From Yinghuangia elevatio (GTDB lineage: Bacteria > Actinomycetota > Actinomycetes > Streptomycetales > Streptomycetaceae): a stretch of DNA of 7,196 nt. Both the position numbers and the translations under genes were made by a program. Below are positions 4,392-7,196 of this stretch, one piece after another (position 1 is the first letter of the stretch; every line of letters starts with the position of its first letter). Location: NCBI RefSeq assembly GCF_040649515.1, contig NZ_JBEZFP010000233.1, positions 1 through 7,196 on the forward strand. The letters run 5' to 3'. The notes under the pieces are model-generated. The model searched no databases. It had not been told where the DNA came from and saw nothing but the letters and a program-made list of their open reading frames with translations.

Positions 4392-6137
4392 TCAGTCCAT
4401 CGACTCGGCGGCCGATCCGGCCGACGACTCGGGGCGGCGACGGCGGCGGCGACGGCGCGGGGCCTTCTCGCCCTCGGCCTCCCCTTCGCTCTGCGCCGCG
4501 GCCTCGCCGACGACGGCCTCGGGAGCCTCGGCCACCACCGCGCCCGCGTCCGCCGACACCGCGCTCTTGGCGCGCGTACGTGAACGGGTCCGCTTCGGCG
4601 CGGCAGCCTCGGTGGTCGCGCCGGCCTTCGCCTCGGCCTCGGCCACCACGGTCTCGGCGGCCTCGACCACGGCAGTCGCGGCCGCGTCGTCACCGTTCAG
4701 GCGGCGACGTCGACGGCTGCCCGGTGCGCGGCGGCGGCTCGGCTCGGCGGACGCCTCGTCCGTCGACGCCTCCGGGCGCGCGTCACCGCGCCCGCCGCGC
4801 CCGCCGGAGCGCGACGCGCCGCCGGAGCGGCCGCCTCGTCCGCGACCCGCGCTCTTGCCGGTCTCGCCGAGGTCCTCGACCTCTTCGGCGCCCAGACCCG
4901 CACGGGTCCGGTCGGCGCGCGGCAGCACACCGGTCGCCGACTCGGCGATCGCCAGGTCCGCGTACAGGTGCGCGGACGTCGAGTACGTCTCGGGCGGCTC
5001 CGGGAAGGACAGGTCCAGGGCCTTGTTGATGAGGCCCCAGCGCGGCATGTCCTCCCAGTCGACGAGCGTCACCGCGACGCCCGCCGCGCCCGCGCGGCCG
5101 GTGCGGCCGATGCGGTGCAGGTACGTCTTCTCGTCCTCGGGGCACTGGTAGTTGACGACGTGCGTGACGCCGTCCACGTCGATGCCGCGGGCCGCGACGT
5201 CCGTGGCGACCAGGACGTCGACCTTGCCGTTGCGGAACGCCCGCAGCGCCTGCTCGCGCGCGCCCTGGCCGAGGTCGCCGTGCACCGCCGCCGCGGCGAA
5301 GCCGCGCTCGGACAGGCCCTCGGCGAGATCCGCGCAGGTGCGCTTGGTGCGGCAGAAGACCATGACGAGGCCGCGGTCCTGGGCCTGCAGGATGCGCGAC
5401 AGCATCTCCGGCTTGTCCATCGCGTGCGCGCGGTAGACGTGCTGCACGACGGAGGCGACGGTGGCGCCCTGGTCGTCCGGCGCGGAGGCGCGGATGTGGG
5501 TCGGACGGCTCATGTAGCGCCGCGCGAGGGTGATGATCTGCCCCGGCATGGTCGCCGAGAACAGCATGGTCTGGCGGCGCGCGGGCAGCCGGTCGACGAT
5601 CTTCTCGACGTCGGGCAGGAAGCCCAGGTCGAGCATCTCGTCGGCCTCGTCGAGGACCAGCATGCGGACCTGCGACAGGTCCAGATGGCCCTGTCCGGCC
5701 AGGTCGAGCAGGCGGCCGGGGGTACCGACGACGACCTCGACGCCCTTGCGGAGCGCCTCGACCTGCGGCTCGTAGGCACGGCCGCCGTAGACGGCCAGGA
5801 CGCGCACGGCGCGCAGCTTGCCGGCGCCGAGCAGGTCGTTGGTCACCTGCACGCACAGCTCGCGCGTGGGGACGACGACGAGCGCCTGCGGGCTCTTGCC
5901 CGGTACGGCGGTCGCGCGGCCGGCCTCGACGTCGGTTGGGGTCACGACGCGCTGAAGCAGGGGGATGCCGAAACCGAGGGTCTTGCCCGTGCCGGTCTTG
6001 GCCTGTCCGATGACATCGCTGCCCGCGAGGGCGACCGGAAGCGTCATCTCCTGGACGGGGAACGCCTCGGTGATGCCGAGGCTCTCAAGGGCCTCGGCGG
6101 TTTCGGAAAGTACGCCGAGTTCTCTGAATGTGGTCAG
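4392..6137 (-). CDS. DEAD-box ATP-dependent RNA helicase
   Basis: This 581-aa protein, counted from a CTG start, carries all helicase motifs in order: Q motif (FPVQ, Q29), Walker A AKTGTGKT (46-53), PTRELC (90-95), GTPGR (138-142), DEAD (163-166), SAT (194-196), VMVFCRTKR (258-266), ATDVAARGID (311-320) and HRIGRTGRAG (341-350). It unwinds RNA duplexes using ATP, with likely roles in ribosome assembly or mRNA turnover. The tail (about 425-581) is low complexity: RGG/SGG repeats (431-451), Arg-rich blocks (468-479, 561-568) and acidic Ala/Glu stretches. The frame is open to 6329, but the homologous N-terminus TTFRELGVL begins right after a CTG at 6137. That codon has GAGG 8 bases upstream, while the upstream ATG at 6218 has no ribosome binding site and the residues between look non-coding. 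CTG is therefore favoured. The gene diverges from the ferritin-like gene and is convergent with the MarR-DDN gene. Confidence 0.93.
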   Translation of the reverse strand: MTTFRELGVLSETAEALESLGITEAFPVQEMTLPVALAGSDVIGQAKTGTGKTLGFGIPLLQRVVTPTDVEAGRATAVPGKSPQALVVVPTRELCVQVTNDLLGAGKLRAVRVLAVYGGRAYEPQVEALRKGVEVVVGTPGRLLDLAGQGHLDLSQVRMLVLDEADEMLDLGFLPDVEKIVDRLPARRQTMLFSATMPGQIITLARRYMSRPTHIRASAPDDQGATVASVVQHVYRAHAMDKPEMLSRILQAQDRGLVMVFCRTKRTCADLAEGLSERGFAAAAVHGDLGQGAREQALRAFRNGKVDVLVATDVAARGIDVDGVTHVVNYQCPEDEKTYLHRIGRTGRAGAAGVAVTLVDWEDMPRWGLINKALDLSFPEPPETYSTSAHLYADLAIAESATGVLPRADRTRAGLGAEEVEDLGETGKSAGRGRGGRSGGASRSGGRGGRGDARPEASTDEASAEPSRRRAPGSRRRRRLNGDDAAATAVVEAAETVVAEAEAKAGATTEAAAPKRTRSRTRAKSAVSADAGAVVAEAPEAVVGEAAAQSEGEAEGEKAPRRRRRRRRPESSAGSAAESMD

Positions 6138-6397
6138 GGGTCCAGCCTCTTCTGTGTATTTGGGCTGCTGTATCTCTCTCCGAGGCGGGTCAGGACCGCG
6201 TTGCCGTAAACAAGCCATCCGAGCGGGACCTTGATGTCCGCATTTGGGCCTGTGGCACGACACGGGACCTCGGCCTCGGGCAGCAGCCCGAGCGGGGCGG
6301 TCGGAGCCGATCGTCCTCCGACCGGGCATCCGCGTTCTGTACCACTGTACCCGCCGGTGTACTCCACGTGGGGTGATGCTGGTTACGCTGCGGTCTC
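6138..6397. other. divergent region and structured leader of the helicase
   Basis: This 260-bp gap lies between the helicase start and the ferritin-like gene. Two solid inverted repeats sit side by side: ctcgggc-agca-gcccgag (6275-6292, 7-bp stem) and ggtcggag-9 nt-ctccgacc (6299-6323, 8-bp stem). If the helicase promoter is near 6330-6360, both would be transcribed as part of a leader of roughly 200 nt. TGTAC occurs three times, at 6338-6342, 6346-6350 and 6358-6362; the first pair reads as gtac-cact-gtac. On the minus strand TACAGT is a possible -10, without a good -35. Long structured leaders fit DEAD-box helicase genes that respond to cold or are autoregulated, but that is an inference here. 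Confidence 0.5.
6384..6389 (+). promoter_or_regulatory. candidate -10 box for a leaderless ferritin-like transcript
   Basis: TACGCT, within ggttacgctg, fits the actinobacterial TAnnnT -10 pattern and ends 8 bases before the ATG at 6398. Transcription would then begin at or next to the start codon. This agrees with the absence of a Shine-Dalgarno in front of that ATG. The -35 region (near 6361-6366, actcca) is weak. Confidence 0.42.
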
Positions 6398-7138
6398 ATG
6401 ACCGAAGGAACGCAGCCCGGAAACGCGGACCCCGCCGCCGACACGGCAGTCGGCCACGACGCTGCGCACGCCGGGCCCCCGGAGGCCGCCAGGGCGGCCG
6501 TCGTGGAGCTGCTGGGCGTGCTGGCGTACGGCGAGATCACCGCCTTCGAGCGGCTCGCCGAGGACGCCAAGATGGCCCCGACCCTCGACGACAAGGCCGC
6601 CCTCGCGGCCATGGCGGTCGCCGAATTCCACCACTTCGAGCGCCTGCGCGCGCACATTGCGTCACTTGGCGTCGACCCGGCGGACGCGATGGAGCCCTTC
6701 GTCACGCCGCTCGACGAGTTCCACCGCCACACCGCGCCGGCCGACTGGCTGGAAGGGCTGGTCAAGGCGTACGTCGGCGACGGCATCGCGGCCGACTTCT
6801 ACCGCGAGGTCGCCGCCCACCTCGACCCGGACAGCCGCGCGCTGGTCGAGGAGGTGCTGCGCGACACCGGCCACTCGGCATTCGTCGTCGACGCGGTCCG
6901 CTCCGCGATCGAGCGCGACCCGCGCGTGGCGGGCCGCCTCGCGCTATGGGGCCGCCGCCTCATGGGCGAGGCGCTCAGCCAGGCGCAACGCGTCGCCGCC
7001 GAACGGGACGCGCTCTCCGCCCTCCTCGTCGGCGGCCTGGCCGTCCCCGGCTTCGACCTCGCCGAGATGGGCCGCATGTTCACCCGCATCACCGAGGCCC
7101 ACACCGCCCGCATGGCCACCCTGGGCCTGGCCTCCTGA
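6398..7138 (+). CDS. ferritin-like fold protein (MiaE-like, MiaE_2 type)
   Basis: This 246-aa mostly helical protein resembles the actinobacterial ferritin-like proteins related to tRNA hydroxylase MiaE. Residues 1-27 are a loose Ala/Asp/Pro-rich leader. The helical bundle follows: helix A with GEITAFERLAEDAK (45-58; E46 or E51 a likely metal ligand), helix B with E76-F-H-H79 (an ExxH metal motif), a long middle region (YVGDGIAADFYREV, 125-138), and a helix with D156-T-G-H159 followed by SAFVVDAV. The second metal motif is therefore DxxH, not the ExxH of classical diiron proteins; the helix does contain E151 and E152. Whether it binds two irons, and its substrate, cannot be told from sequence. 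The protein should be cytosolic. The ATG at 6398 has no Shine-Dalgarno and may be leaderless. It diverges from the helicase gene, a pairing I recall as common in Streptomyces, and ends before a hairpin. Confidence 0.85.
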   Translation: MTEGTQPGNADPAADTAVGHDAAHAGPPEAARAAVVELLGVLAYGEITAFERLAEDAKMAPTLDDKAALAAMAVAEFHHFERLRAHIASLGVDPADAMEPFVTPLDEFHRHTAPADWLEGLVKAYVGDGIAADFYREVAAHLDPDSRALVEEVLRDTGHSAFVVDAVRSAIERDPRVAGRLALWGRRLMGEALSQAQRVAAERDALSALLVGGLAVPGFDLAEMGRMFTRITEAHTARMATLGLAS

Positions 7139-7174
7139 CGGGCGGATCGACACGGACCGCAAGACGCGAGGGGC

Positions 7175-7196
7175 GCGCACACCATCCGGTGTGCGC
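7175..7196 (+). terminator. hairpin after the ferritin-like gene
   Basis: A perfect 9-bp stem, gcgcacacc (7175-7183) with ggtgtgcgc (7188-7196), encloses the loop atcc, 36 bases past the stop at 7138. It runs to the window edge, so the stem may be longer and any following T-run cannot be seen. Confidence 0.72.

Noticed and set aside
4968..6209. Plus-strand 413-aa open frame antisense to the helicase.
   Set aside because: It is a shadow of the highly conserved helicase frame. Its translation is Arg/Asp/Val-biased with no recognisable domain and no ribosome binding site.
6138..6329. 64-residue N-terminal extension of the helicase from the ATG at 6329.
   Set aside because: It has no ribosome binding site, unstructured Arg/Pro-rich content and hairpin-forming DNA, and the conserved helicase start lies at 6137.
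1..7196. CRISPR arrays, tRNA or rRNA genes, insertion sequence ends, attachment sites.
   Set aside because: I found no regularly spaced direct repeats, cloverleaf-like sequences, transposase or integrase genes, or terminal repeats with target duplications.

Overview
The window is about 70% GC, with strong G/C bias at third codon positions, frequent GTG/CTG-type starts, and proteins typical of actinomycetes: an F420-type nitroreductase domain, a DEAD-box helicase with an Arg/Gly-rich tail, and a MiaE-like ferritin-fold protein. It most likely comes from a Streptomyces-like high-GC actinobacterium chromosome. No mobile element, tRNA, rRNA or CRISPR array is visible.

Layout, left to right. (1) A 65-aa hypothetical protein (36-233, minus) diverges from a NYN-domain (LabA/DUF88-type) putative nuclease (553-1725, plus). 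The roughly 320-bp space between them holds inverted half-sites and a strong leader hairpin. (2) A hairpin right after the NYN stop separates it from a convergent DoxX-like small membrane protein (1778-2161, minus). (3) Upstream of that, on the same strand, is an alpha/beta hydrolase (2283-3161, minus) with its own terminator-like hairpin. (4) The hydrolase is divergent from a MarR regulator (3315-4256, plus) fused in frame to a complete deazaflavin (F420)-dependent nitroreductase (DDN) domain. The shared promoter region contains a strikingly AT-rich double palindrome that looks like the MarR operator. (5) A large bidirectional hairpin separates the fusion gene from a convergent DEAD-box RNA helicase (4392-6137, minus, probable CTG start). 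(6) The helicase has a long structured upstream region and is divergent from a ferritin-like protein (6398-7138, plus), which ends in a perfect hairpin at the window edge.

The most interesting unit is 1778-4256. A hydrolase, possibly with the DoxX-like protein, sits opposite a one-polypeptide regulator carrying an F420/quinone-type enzyme domain, with a tandem TTATnnGCATAA operator between them. My inference is a self-contained xenobiotic or redox-responsive switch in which the reductase domain could act as the sensor. The helicase and ferritin-like genes look like ordinary actinobacterial core genes.
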